From positions 1 through 50,207 of the forward strand of contig JANBPK010001241.1 of the NCBI GenBank assembly GCA_027579435.1: DNA of 50,207 nucleotides, given 5' to 3'. The stretch's first letter is position 1; each line of letters begins with the position of its first letter. Source of the stretch: Candolleomyces eurysporus. Taxonomy: Eukaryota > Basidiomycota > Agaricomycetes > Agaricales > Psathyrellaceae. The translations under genes and the position numbers were made by a program. Under the pieces are notes generated by a model. That model was not told the DNA's origin, did no database searches, and saw only the letters and a list, made by a program, of their open reading frames with translations. Shown here one piece after another: positions 1 through 11,246 of the stretch.

Positions 1-874
1 TGCTTGCCTCATCTCCCGTTTCCATTCAACACGGAAAGGCCCTGGCAGCAATCGCATTGATGACTGTCTTTGGTAGTCGCGTTCTATACACGCACTGGCT
101 CCCTCGGACGCCCCAGTTGGAGCCTAGGAAGGCGAAGGCGAAGGCGACGAAGAAACAATAGTTGCAGGGGAGTTTTGAAATGTACATGACGTGATTATTG
201 GTGAAGCTTGAAGAACCGCGCACATCTCGTCAGCTGAACGTGGTTTGAGTGGTAAACTACCGGATTCTCCGTGAAGATTGGAGTCAATTTTGAAGTTGGA
301 GTTGGAGGAAAGGGTTGATTGGAAGGTGGCTTTTNCCCCCCAGTCTTTGTCTGGCTCACGACTGCTGGCTTTCCGATTTGAGGGTTCTTTGTAGAGAATA
401 TGGATATGTTGTCCGCCCTTTTATGCGTGTGCACCTGAGTATCATGCGGCACCGTAGATTGTGCTCATTGCAAACGCAGAGCCCATTTACTTCACGCGTC
501 GGATCTAGATGAAGNTTTTTTACTCGCTCCATCGTCCACTTCACCCCACCCAACTCGACGCCTGGTTTTCGAGCAGATGTATTTTTACTGAATAACTTTC
601 AAAATTTTACTCTTGAACGCATATCGGCTATCTATGGTATTTGATAATTGTCGTACTATGTGCGTATCGTAGTCGTAGCATTTGTTATAGTTTTCCGAAG
701 GCTACTAAGCTATCCTGTATTTCTAGAACATGACTCGGACGTGACTGTCAAGGAACCGGCAGTTGATCACGCATATACGAGTGGAATGAGTTTAGAGAAG
801 ATAGATACGTGATGCCCAGATCTTCGTACGGACTGGGGAGAGTGGGAAGGGGTCGAGACCTCTTCGTCCCTGTC
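1..874. other. 3' flank of NLR copy 1, no gene
   Basis: No gene is supported here. From about 200 onward the sequence matches the 3' flanks of NLR copies 2 and 3 (about 4110-4760 and 7410-8070), so it is the distal end of the duplicated block. The short stretches around 700-780 recur downstream of all four copies (4565-4700, 7860-8000, 13575-13720). The first 200 bases show nothing I recognise. Confidence 0.6.
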
Positions 875-3188
875 TTAATCTGTGTTGTCCACATGGAGAG
901 CTTGGAATCGAAATTTTGTAATCGTGAAGCCATATTTCTTATATGCCCCTTCCCACTTATTGAAGTACGATTTCACGATGTCCGCTAACTCGGGCTCTTG
1001 AAGCTCATCCTAGAAAGGAAAGAGTTGACACAAATTAGTTCAAGATCTCGATGAGACTTGATGAAAAGAGATGTTCGTACATCGAGGCGTTGGATAGCAT
1101 GAAACGTAAAGCGTCCCAAGTCAAGCAACTGGCCACTTTCCCAATCTAAGCGATCTATTTCGAGTTGGGATGAGAGTCTTTCGTCAATCCTTCCCCATCC
1201 GTTATTGCGGGTAAAAGTAATGAGTCGAACATCATCGACATATGTGGCTTGGTGCTTAGAATAGTCTAACAGCGTTTTGAGTATCCTAGAAAAGCTCCCT
1301 GATCGAAAAGAGTATTAGTGCCTCAGTGACTTGGTCGGAGTGGAGAGCGGCGACTTACATTTGTCCCAGAAGTCTTCGCGTTGAAGTATCCTCTGAAGAC
1401 AGGACTTCGTAACGTATTTGCGAACCTGCGTTTCCGAAACAAATAGGTGCTGAGCACGAAGCTCGCTGTCCAAAAATTCCAAGAACGACCGGTGGTAGAA
1501 ACGCATCTCCCTCCATCGAAAGAAAACAAGCGAGTGCAGATCAGAACAAAGAACTTCATGCCCCCCCCTCTTCGAGTCCAATAATCTCATCGAAAAGGGC
1601 AGTGCTCCATCTCCATCGCACGTCATACGCCCTGAGAGCATTTATCTGATGGACTCGGAAGAGGAGAAGAAAATCTCGTCCCCTATTGGTGTCGACGGCT
1701 TCGTACATTTCCTTCGCGGTAGAAAGAATGTTTCTGTAGAGCATATCGAGGCGTTCAAATGGTCGTGTCTGTGGACGAGCTTCAGGTGTCCAGTTTACGA
1801 CTGTCCGGATTATATCAACCGGCGAGCTGCGGTGCTCTGATACGTATTTGACCACTGTCGCGGCGTAGATAAACTGCCCTGAAGCTGCCGCCACGAGCTT
1901 CTCGATATCCTTCTGCGTTGGCCACAGATGAGAATGTGCTCGACGGTCACGGCTTCGCCTGCCGATGTCTCGAAGTCTTCTCCACAAGTAGCGACGAATA
2001 TCTGCCGTCGCATCGTACTTGTCACTGAGCTTGATGTGGTATGCGAGTTGGTAAAGGTACCCTTCTGGGTCCGTGTCCAGCGTGCTGCGTATGGCCCATT
2101 CTGGTCTGCTGGCGAGGAAGATGCGGAAAGGGAGATCGTTATCGAGGAGACAATGTTTGATGGTGGATAGGAGCTCCGCTTGATTTTTTTCCCCAGAACA
2201 TTCATCGAGACCGTCGATCAGGATGGCATGAGGAAACGTATCGCGATCCAATTCCCCGCTCGCGCAGACGCGTTTGAAGGGCGCAGCTATGAGTGTGTCC
2301 ATCTGGATCTTGATCTTTTTGTCAAAGATAAGGGGATCTTTTTCAACCGCGTTGGCAATGGCATCTCGCAAGGCTGAGCTGTGTAGGCCTAATTGACATG
2401 CGATAGTCGGTACGACGTGAGTTAAGTCGTTTCGAGTGGGGTCTCCCGCGGAAAAGAAGAAGGCCGAGCCAAGGGTGTTGGAGCCTGAGCAAAGCTCAGC
2501 TATCGTTTGTTGTAGCGCTGATTTTCCCGCTCCCGCTGCTCCGGTCATACAAAGCAAACGCTGGGGACTATCGCGATCTTGGATCCAATCCACGAGCTCC
2601 TTGGTAACTTCGACGCGAGTATCTTCATCACATTTCGGTGGGTCGAATCGAGCCCTGGAGTCATGGAGGGCATTTGAGGCAGTGTTCTCTAACAGCATCT
2701 TCCAGCCTGTGAGTCAAAACATCGAAGTTGAGAATCGTTCGTTGGGTAAGACGGTCATGCAAATATGCAAACATACCATCTACCCGATTACCCTGACCAA
2801 TTTGAACATTCTGGGAGGAACCGACGTTGATCATGTTTTCCACGTTAAATCTCTGTGCATTTGCAAACATCGATATAGAGGCGGTATGCTCCATGGGTGG
2901 TGAGTTGTTCTTGGCGCTTGCGCCCGTCGGAGGGTCCATATTGGAATAGGACGGCAACAGATGCCCAGGTGCGGTGACAGAGATCGCAGGATCCATGGAC
3001 GAGCCCTCAGGCTTCTCCAACGTTGGTGAGGTATGAACTTGACCTAGCAAACCTTCCCCTGCCGACAGACTGTGACTGGCATGAGCGATCCCCTGCTCGT
3101 CTTCAGGATGCCATTTGAAGGAGGAGAAGAGGGAGCTAGAACCAACAACGATAGACTTGGTGCTCCTTTTCTTGGGCTTAGGGAGCAT
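875..3188 (-). CDS. NACHT-domain NLR (STAND ATPase), tandem copy 1, frameshifted
   Basis: Short fungal NLR-type signalling ATPase. Inferred exons are 2777..3188, 1359..2706, 1081..1298 and 875..1009; introns are 70, 60 and 71 nt with GT..AG ends. The start at MLPKPKK was chosen because all the complete NACHT genes in the window align from that Met while the upstream frame is not conserved. The N-terminal ~135 residues are Pro/Ser-rich and end in the hexapeptide run containing QNVQIG. Exon 2 carries Walker A GAAGAGKS and Walker B ILIDGLDEC, then a helical region with a SFLEFL-like motif. There are no WD40, ankyrin or TPR repeats. A run of eight C at 1561-1568 is one base longer than the matching stretch in copies 2 and 3, so the frame breaks after the NACHT region; the summed exons (2113 nt) are not a multiple of three. 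It could be a true pseudogene or a homopolymer error. Confidence 0.8.
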
Positions 3189-3266
3189 ACGGGCGACCAC
3201 AGCAATGAAGCCCGATGAGAGTCGGCGGAGAGCCTGCACAGCTCTGTATTTGAGCCTCTGACATGG

Positions 3267-3290
3267 GATCAAAATCCTGCGGGTAGATTA
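3267..3290 (-). promoter_or_regulatory. conserved upstream element, NLR copy 1
   Basis: A 24-base stretch about 80 bases upstream of the chosen start, reading gatcaaaatc then tgcgggtagatta on the plus strand. It is nearly identical upstream of all four tandem NLR genes, although the intervening reading frame is not conserved. It could be promoter or 5' UTR; it may also simply reflect recent duplication. Confidence 0.4.
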
Positions 3291-4768
3291 CTCGGGTCTG
3301 TCGGACACAATGTTTCTGACGGCGACAAATAAGTCGCAGTTCCACTGCTTACGCTCGAACACGGTCGCAAGTAGAGCCTAAACATCTGCCATCAATGACC
3401 TATGTTGCCGGAGATTAATATCAGTGCGCTATCTCAAGATAGACTGAGCATCGGGGCCGTCCAACAGCGTAAAGAAGTTTGAGGTATTTTCAAATCTTGC
3501 AGTATTGGGCGATATTTTGAAGTACACAGAATCATGGAGACGTTTTGAATATCATAGTATCAGTACAACAGTGCAGGCACCCTCTGGGCTGCTTCATAAA
3601 CGATGGGGGCGGGATCACCACAAAAGGAGTCCCACCTTAAATTCTTTCCGCTGATCTCGGGCGACAAAAATGAAGCAACAATATTCACGAGTGTTTCCAG
3701 ACAATTTCCAAGCCGCCTCTAACTCTGATAGTTTGGAGGGCTGTCATAGGTCCCAAGGTTTGGAAGATTGTCAATCGGGCAACAGCATTCCTATAAAAAG
3801 CCTCCTGCCGATTCTCGAAAGCTTCTCGTCTTATTTTATTCATGAATGTTCTCAGGCATGTTGAACGTTGAAAGCTATTTTGATCACTGACATTTGGGAA
3901 GGTCAACAAACAAACTCACTAGACATCCTCATACATTAGTTTCTCATGGCAACTTCCAACGCTATACATATTCAATAGTTCCGCGATTTTTTCGCAACCC
4001 ACCAAATGTCGTCGCAAAAGAAAATTTCGATAAAAAAGATCCATGCACCAGGGTCACACACCGACAACTGCTTGCGATTCCAAAAGACAGTTTAGACTGG
4101 AAGGAGGAGGAGTAAAGCTTCATAGAATTGCGCACATCTCGCCAACCGAACGTCCGAATTCTCCGTGAAGATTTGAGTCAAATTTGGAGTTGGAGTTGAA
4201 GGAAAGGGTTGAATGGGAGGTAGTCCATTTTCCCAATCTCTTTGGTTCACAACTGCTGGGGGTTCCATCGACGATTCTTTGTGGAGAGTATGGATGCGTT
4301 GTACGCCCCTTTTATGCATGCGCACCTGAGTGTAGTAAAGGACCGTGAATTGTGCTCATCAGACGCAGAGCCATTTCCTTCAACCTCAGATCTGGATGAA
4401 CTTCTTGCTGGCTCTATTGTCCACTTCCTCACGTAACTTGACACTTGGTTTTTAATTGAGCAGTTGTCTTTCTACTTTCTAACTTTTAAAAATTCACTCT
4501 TGAACATCACCATGGTAATTCATGATTGTCGTACTATTTGCTTATTGCAGAATTTGTTGTAGTCTTCCGAAGGCTACTAAGTTATCCTGTACCTGTATTC
4601 TTGAGTCCTTAATTTGTACTATGTAAAACATGACTCGGACGTAACTGTCAAGAAACCACCGAAGGAACAGGTTGGGAACGCATACACAATTAGAATGGGT
4701 CAAGGGAAGATAAATACGTGATGCCCACATCTTCGGGCGGACTAGGAAGAATGGGAAGAGATTCCGAC
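3291..4768. other. intergenic between NLR copies 1 and 2
   Basis: No gene is supported between 3291 and 4768. From about 3985 the sequence matches the stretch starting near 7305, so it belongs to the 3' flank of block 2. The part 3300-3980 is unique in the window, and small open frames there have no features of real genes. Confidence 0.5.
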
Positions 4769-7044
4769 CTACTCTTCTTCGTCGTCTGAGTAATGAAAAT
4801 CATATTCCTTGTATGCTACTTCCCACTTATCGGAATACGATCTCACAATGCCTGCCAACTCGGGCTCGTGGAGCTCATCCTAGAGAGAAAACAGGAAATA
4901 GAAATTAATTTAAGATTGTAATGAGACCTGATGAAAAGAGATGTTCATACGTGGAGGCGTTGGATAGCGTTAGACGTGAAGCGTCCCAAGTCACGAAACT
5001 GGCCACGACCCCAATTTAACCGATTTATTCCAAGTTGAGATGAGAGTCTTTCGTCAAATCTTCCCCATCCGTTATTGCGGGTAAAAGCAATGAGTTGAAG
5101 ATCGTCGACATATATCATTTGGTGCGTAGAGTAGGCGAGCAGTGCTTTGAATATTCTAGAAAAGCTCCCTAAGCGAAAAGGTTGCTAGTGCCTCAGTGAC
5201 TTGGTCGGAATGGATAACGGTGACTCACATTCATCCAAGAGATCTTCACGTTGAAGTATCTTCTGAAGACAGGATCCCGTAGTGTAGGTGCGAGCCTGCG
5301 TTTCCGAAACAAATAACTGCTGAGCACGAAACTCGCTGTCCAAAAACTCCGAGAACGATTGGTGGTAGAAATGCATGTACCCCCCTTGGAAAAAGACGAG
5401 TGAGTGAAGGTCAGAACAAAGAACTTCATGACCCCCCTCTTCAAGTCCAATGATCTCATCGAAATTGGCGGCGCTCATTCTCCATCGGACGCCATTTGCA
5501 AAGGCATTCATCTGATGAACGCGGAGGAGGAGAAGGAAATCTCGTCCTCGATTCGTGTCAACGGCCTCGTACATTTCCTTCGCGGTAGAAAGAATGTTTC
5601 TGTAGAGCATATCAAGGTGTTCGAATGGCCGCGTTAGTTGACCAGCTTCTGGTGTCCAGTTCACGACCGTCCGTAGTCTATCCACCGGCGAGCTGCGGCG
5701 CTCTGATACGTATTTGACCACTGTCGCGGCGTAGATAAACTGCCCTGAAGCTGCCTCCACGAGCTTCTCGATGTCCTCCTGCGTTGGCCACAGATGAGAA
5801 TGTGCTCGACGGTCACGGCTTCGACTGCCGATGTCTCGAAGTTTCCTCCACAAGTAGCGACGAATATCTGCCGTCGCATCGTACTTGTCACTGAGCTTGA
5901 TGTGATATGCGAGTTGGTAGAGGTACCCTTCTGGGTCCGGGTCCAGCGTGCTGCGTATGGCCCATTCTGGTCTGCTGGCGAGGAAGATGCGGAAAGGGAG
6001 ATCGTTATCGAGGAGACAATGTTTGATGGTGGATAGGAGCTCCGCTTGGTTCTCTTCCCCGGAACATTCATCGAGACCGTCGATCAGGATGCCGTGGGGA
6101 AAGGTATTGCGGTCCAGTTCCCCGCTCGCACAGACGCGTTTGAAGGGCGCAACTACGAGTGTGTCCATCTGAGTCTTGATCTTTTTGCCGAAAATAAGGG
6201 GATCTTTTTCGACTGCCTTGGCAATGGCATCTTGCAAGGCTGAGTTGTGTAAGCCTAACTGGCATGCGATAGTCGGTACGATGTGAGTTAAGTCGTTTCG
6301 AGTGGGGTCTCCCGCGGAAAAGAAGAAGGCCGAGCCAAGGGTATTGGAGCTTGAGCAACGCTCGGCTACCGTTTGCTGTAGCGCTGATTTTCCCGCTCCC
6401 GCTGCTCCGGTCATGCAAAGCAAACGTTGGGGACCATCACGATCTTGGATCCAATCCACGAGCTCCTGGATAACTTCGACGCGAGTATCTTCATCACATT
6501 TCGGTGGGTCGAATCGAGCTCTCGAGTCATGGAGGGCATTAGAGGCTATATTCTTTAACAGCATCTTCCAGCCTGCGAGTCGAAACACCAAGGGGTTGAT
6601 AATTCTTCGTTGAGGAAGGTCACGGAAACATGTCTACATACCATCTATCCGGTTACCCTGACCGATTTGGACATTTTGGGAGGAACCGACGTTGATCATG
6701 TTTTCCACGTTAAACCTCTGTGCATTTGCAAACATCGACATGGATGCTGTATGATCTACGGGCGATGAGTTGCGGTGGGCGATTGCGGCCGTGGATGGGT
6801 CCATATTGGGATGGGACGGCAAGAGATGCTTGGGTGTGGTGACCGGGGTTGCAGGATCCACGGACGAGCCCCCAGGCTTCTCCAACGGTGGTGGGGCATG
6901 AACATGGCCTAGCAAACCTTCCCCCGCCGACAGACCACGAGCGATCTCCTGGCCGCCTTTAGGATGCCATTTGGAGGAGGAGATCAGGGAGCTAGAACCA
7001 ACAACGATAGAGTTGATGCTCTTCTCCTTGGGTTGAGGCGGCAT
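4769..7044 (-). CDS. NACHT-domain NLR (STAND ATPase), tandem copy 2, intact
   Basis: Predicted cytosolic nucleotide-dependent switch protein of the fungal NLR/STAND class, about 691 residues. Exons are 6642..7044, 5229..6572, 4951..5168 and 4769..4879 (2076 nt, in frame throughout); introns are 69, 60 and 71 nt. Residues 1-120 are low-complexity and Pro/Ser/His-rich. Residues ~110-134 hold the FNVENM/INVGSS/QNVQIG hexapeptides. Walker A GAAGAGKS lies near residue 190, Walker B ILIDGLDEC near 300, then a helical winged-helix-like part and the YHQSFSEFLDSEF motif near 455. Exon 3 encodes a conserved VDDLQLIAFTRNNGWGRFDERL segment (first 20 residues typical of the set), and exon 4 an acidic SDDEEE tail. 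No C-terminal sensor repeats are present, so ligand sensing, if any, is not by LRR/WD/ANK. The start at MPPQPKEK matches the fifth gene's MPPKSKKK. Confidence 0.88.
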
Positions 7045-7120
7045 ACGGGCGACCACAGCAATGAAGCCTCGATGAGAGTTTGGAGAATTGAGGAACAACT
7101 CTGTGTTGATCCTGACACGA

Positions 7121-7144
7121 GATCAAAATCGTGCGGGTAGATTA
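7121..7144 (-). promoter_or_regulatory. conserved upstream element, NLR copy 2
   Basis: Same 24-base element as upstream of copy 1, about 77 bases before the start codon of copy 2. It is followed further upstream by a pyrimidine/purine-rich stretch also seen at copy 4. Confidence 0.4.
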
Positions 7145-8077
7145 CCTTTTGCGGAGGTATGTTTTGAGGGGGGGGGCGATGAATTTGCGTGAAATCTTTG
7201 ATNAAAAAAAACGACCATGCACTGGTGCCACCAAATTGACCACTGCCTATGACTTCAAGCTTCAATCCTCATAAATTGCAGAACGTAGAATATACAAATT
7301 CAATGGCTGCGGAGGCGAAATCTTCGATAAAAAACTACATGCACCAGGATCACACACCGACCACTGCGTGCGACTCCAAAAGACGGTTTGGACTGGAAGG
7401 GGGAGTAGTGAAGGTTCATAGAACTGCGCACATCTCGTCAACCGAGCGTCCGGATTCTCCGTGAAGATTTGAGTCAAATTTGGAGTTGGAGTTGAGGGAA
7501 AGGGTTGAATGGGAGGCAGTCCGTTTTCCCAATCTCTTTGGTTCACGACTGCTGGGGGTTCCATCGACGATTCTTTGTAGAGAGTATGGATGCATTGTAC
7601 GCGCTTTTATGCATGCACATCTGAGTTCAATGCAGCACCGCAAGTTGTGCTCATCGGCAGACGCAGAGCCATTTCCTTCAACCTCAGATCTGGATGAACT
7701 TGCTGGCTCTATCGTCCACTTCCCCCACGCAACTTGACACCTGGTTTTGAGTTGAGCAGTCGTCTTTCCACTTATCAACTTTCAAACATTCAGTCTTGAA
7801 CACATATCTATGGTGAGTGATAATTATCGTACTATTTGCTTATTGTAACATTTGCTGTAGTCTTCCGAAGGCTACTAAGTTATCCTGTACTTGTATTCTT
7901 GAGTCCTTAATTTGTACTATGTGAAGGATGACGAGGACGTAACTGTCAAGAAACCAACGGAGGAACAGGTTGATAACGCATACACAAGCAGAATGGGTCA
8001 AGGGAAGATAAATACGTGATGCCTACATCTGACTAGGAAGAATGGGAAGAGATTCCGACCTACTCTTCGTCGTCGTT

Positions 8078-10336
8078 TTAGTCCTGAAAATCATATTCCT
8101 TGTATGCTGCTTCCCACTTATCGGAATACGATCTCACAATGTCTGCCAACTCGGGCTCGTGGAGCTCATCCTAGAGAGAAAACAGGAAACGGAAATTAAC
8201 TCAAGATTGCAATGAGACTTGATAAAAAGAGATGTTCATACGTGGAGGCGTTGGGTAGCGTTAATCATGAAGCGTCCCAAGTCACGAAACTGATCATCAA
8301 GCCAATCTATCCGATCTTTTGCAAGTTGGGATATGAGTCTTTCGTCAAATCTTCCCCATCCGTTATTGCGGGTAAAAGCAATGAGTTGAAGATCGTCGAC
8401 ATATGTTATTTGGTGCTTAGAGTAGTGGAGCAGCACTTTGAGTATCCTAGAAAAGCTCCCTAAGCAAAAAGGTTGCTAGTGCCTCAGTGACTTGGTCGGA
8501 ATGGATAACGGTGACTCACATTCATCCAAGAAATCTTCATGTTGAAGTATCTTCNGAAGACAGGACTTCGTAACGTATTCGCGAACCTGCGTTTCCGAAA
8601 CAAATAGGTGCTGAGCACGAAACTCGCTGTCCAAAAACTCCGAAAACGATTGGTGGTAGAAGCGCATCTGCTTCCTTTGGAAGAAGACAAGTGAGTGCAG
8701 GTCAGAACAAAGATCTTCATGACCCCCCTCGTCAAGTCCAATGATTTCATCGAAATGGGCAGCTTTCATTCCGATGTCACACCGCCTGAGGGCATTCATC
8801 TGATGAACGCGAAGGAGGAGAAGGAAATNTCGTCCTCGATTCGTGTCAACGGCCTCGTACATTTNCTTCGCNGTAGAAAGAATGTTTCTGTAGAGNATAT
8901 CGAGGTGTTCGAATGGCCGTGTTTGTTGACCAGCTTCTGGNGTCCAGNTCACGACTGTCCGTAGCCTATCCACCGGCGAGCTGCGGCGCTCTGATACGTA
9001 TTTGACCACTGTCGCAGCGTAGATAAACTGCCCTGAAGCTGCCNCCACGAGCTTCTCGATGTCCTCCTGCGTTGGCCACAGATGAGAATGTGCTCGACGG
9101 TCGCGACTTCGCCTCCCGATGTCTCGNAGTTTCCTCCACAAGTAGCGACGNATATCTGCCGTCGCATCGTACTTGTCACTNAGCTTGATGTGGTATGCGA
9201 GTTGNTAGAGGTACCCTTCTGGGTCCGGGTCCAGCGTGCTGCGTATGGCCCANTCTGGNCTGCTGGCGAGGAAGATGCGGAAAGGNAGATCGTTGTCGAG
9301 GAGACAATGCTTGATGGTGGATAGGAGCTCCGCTTGGTTCTCTTCCCCGGAACATTCGTCGAGACCGTCGATCAGGATGGCATGAGGAAACGTATCGCGA
9401 TCCAGTTCCTCGCTCGCCCAGACACGTTTGAAGGGCGCAACTACGAGTGTGTCCATCTGAATCTTGATCTTTTTGCCGAAGATAAGCGGATCTTTTTCGA
9501 CGGCCTTGGCAATGGCATCTTGCAAGGCTGAGTTGTGTAGGCCTATCTGACATGCGATAGTCGGTACGACGTGAGTTAAGTCGTTTCGAGTGGGGTCTCC
9601 CGCGGAAAAGAAGAAGGCCGAGCCAAGGGTGTTGGAGCCCGAGCAAAGCTCAGCTATCGTTTGCTGTAGCGCTGATTTTCCCGCTCCTGCTGCTCCGGTC
9701 ATACAAAGCAAACGCTGGGGACCATCGCGATCTTGGATCCAATCCACGAGCTCCTTAATAACTTCGACGCGAGTATCTTCATCGCATTTCGGAGGGTCGA
9801 ATCGAGCCCCGGAGTCATGGAGGGCATTAGAGGCCGTGTTCTCTAACAGCATCTTCCAGCCTGTGGGTCAAAACATCGAAGTTGAGAATCGTTCGTTGAG
9901 TAAGACGGTCATGCAAACATGCAACATACCATCTATCCGATTATTTTGACCAATTTGGACATTTTGGGGGGAACCAATGTTGATCATGTTTTCCACATTA
10001 AACCTCTGTGCATTTGCAAACATGGATATAGATGCGGTATGCTCTANTGGGTGATGGGTTGCTGTGGGCGCTTGCGGCCGTGGATGGGTCCATATTGGGA
10101 TGGGACGGCAACGGATGCTCAGGCGTGGTGATCGGGATTGCAGGATCCAGGGAGGCCGAGTCCCCAGGCTTCTCCAACGGTGGTGGGGCATGAACATGGC
10201 CTAGCAAACCTTCCCCCGCCGAGAAACCACGAGCGATCTCCTGCCCGTCTCTAGGATGCCATTTGGAGGAGGAGATCAGGGAGCTAGAGCCAACAACGAT
10301 AGATGTGATGCTCCTTTCCTTGGATTTAGGGAGCAT
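8078..10336 (-). CDS. NACHT-domain NLR (STAND ATPase), tandem copy 3
   Basis: Same family and architecture as copy 2. Exons are 9930..10336, 8520..9860, 8242..8459 and 8078..8170; introns are 69, 60 and 71 nt. The start is at MLPKSKER. The hexapeptide run reads FNVENM, INIGSP, QNVQIG, QNNRID. Walker A GAAGAGKS and Walker B ILIDGLDEC are intact. Exon 1 is one base too long because of an N at 10047 that is absent from the aligned copies; removing it restores the frame, so I regard the gene as probably functional and the break as a consensus artefact. Single Ns in exon 2 are mostly substitutions. In the last exon the TTGG seen in copy 4 reads TAAA, so the protein stops before the acidic DDEEE tail of copies 2 and 4. 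Confidence 0.82.
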
Positions 10337-10413
10337 ACGGGCAACCACAGCAATGAAGCCTCGATGAGAGCCGGTGAAGAGCTGCACAGCTCTTTGTTGA
10401 ACCTCGAACATGA

Positions 10414-10437
10414 GATCAAAATCGTGCGGGAAGATTA
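10414..10437 (-). promoter_or_regulatory. conserved upstream element, NLR copy 3
   Basis: Third instance of the 24-base upstream element, here with one change (gggaagatta). It lies about 78 bases before the start codon, a spacing preserved in all the tandem copies. Confidence 0.4.
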
Positions 10438-10648
10438 CCTCATAGTCACCAAGAGGCGTAACTGATCTATACACTAAGGCATAGGCCGTCAGTGTCGACA
10501 ATGGCCCAACTTGCGTATGATGTTCAAGAATGTTTAAGTAGTATGAGCATATGATTTAATTGCTACACCCTGTATAACAAGCAGTCGTCCTTGTTCCATC
10601 CCCTCTCGTATCCATATCTCTTAAATTAACCCTCCGGCTATGAAGCTT

Positions 10649-11246
10649 CTAGTAGTTGGACATCCCAGGGGGCTCACGCTCGAGTGGGACAGTCGCTGCT
10701 AGCCCTTCATAGTTACCAAGACGACGAACGATAGGTCTTTCTCGGGGGTTTCCCTATCTAGTCGGCTTGGGGGTTGGTGTCAGTGATGGCAGACCGACCT
10801 TGGAAACTTACACACACACACAATAGTTGTCCGGAAATTCGCTTCCTCTGAACCTTTGCGCCGACGAGAGCTACGTATGTGCCGGCTTCCGATGCATCGT
10901 AGGAAAGTAACGCGGCGGTTAGAACCTCGAATCACAAGAGCCACTTCAGTGCTATGTGCAGAATCGTACTTCTCTGCTTCGCGTGTTTGCGTTTCGTCGT
11001 CATCACCTGCCCCTGTTCATCCCGCTCCCGGTTTGATGCTAAACGGTATGGGAGCGAGGCGTTCTTCGTCCGGGAGATGCGAGCAAACCTTGTCCATTCC
11101 CTCCATCCTGGGCGCTATGCTCGTCCCCGTATTTCGAAGTCAGCGGAAATTTGATACCGAACTCACTTCGGGGGTTGAATGGTCCAATTTGCGATGATTC
11201 CTGCACAGCACTACGGATTTGTCCGAGCTCACGTAGTTCAAGCAGC
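10649..11246 (-). pseudogene. possible small gene or remnant, unrecognised
   Basis: On the minus strand several stretches read like coding exons separated by plausible introns: one reading QLLELRELGQIRSAV (from about 11246), one with GAGDDDETQTREAEKYDSAH, and a last one ending EREPPGMSNY before a TAG at 10649. Candidate splice ends are present (a gtgagt donor after the first, a gatag acceptor before the last). The composition, with acidic, Pro-rich and Ser-rich stretches, suggests the disordered C-terminal part of a larger protein. No start region could be found and joins between exons are uncertain. It may be a 5'-truncated remnant or a misreading. Confidence 0.3.

Larger units (their letters stand above)
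200..3290 (-). repeat. NLR duplication block, copy 1
   Basis: Tandem duplicated block of about 3.1 kb holding NLR copy 1 with its upstream and downstream flanks. The same order of flank, four exons and upstream element is seen in three further blocks. Boundaries are approximate and were placed where visible similarity to the other blocks stops. Confidence 0.75.
3985..7144 (-). repeat. NLR duplication block, copy 2
   Basis: Second tandem block, about 3.2 kb, with the same organisation as block 1 and a longer shared 3' flank with block 3 (3985-4110 resembles 7305-7410). It contains the clearly intact copy used here as the reference gene model. Confidence 0.75.
7305..10437 (-). repeat. NLR duplication block, copy 3
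   Basis: Third tandem block, starting only about 160 bases after block 2 ends. It shares both flanks with block 2. Many single Ns lie inside it between 8550 and 9300, consistent with ambiguous base calls in a near-identical repeat. Confidence 0.75.

Noticed and set aside
2436..2903. Long plus-strand open frame
   Set aside because: It lies antisense to the NLR copy 1 NACHT region and recurs at 6302, 9590 and 15302 only because the gene is duplicated; it has no features of its own.
10809..10822. (AC)n run as a telomere-like or recombination signal
   Set aside because: It is a short dinucleotide microsatellite; no CCCTAA-type telomere repeats are seen anywhere in the window.
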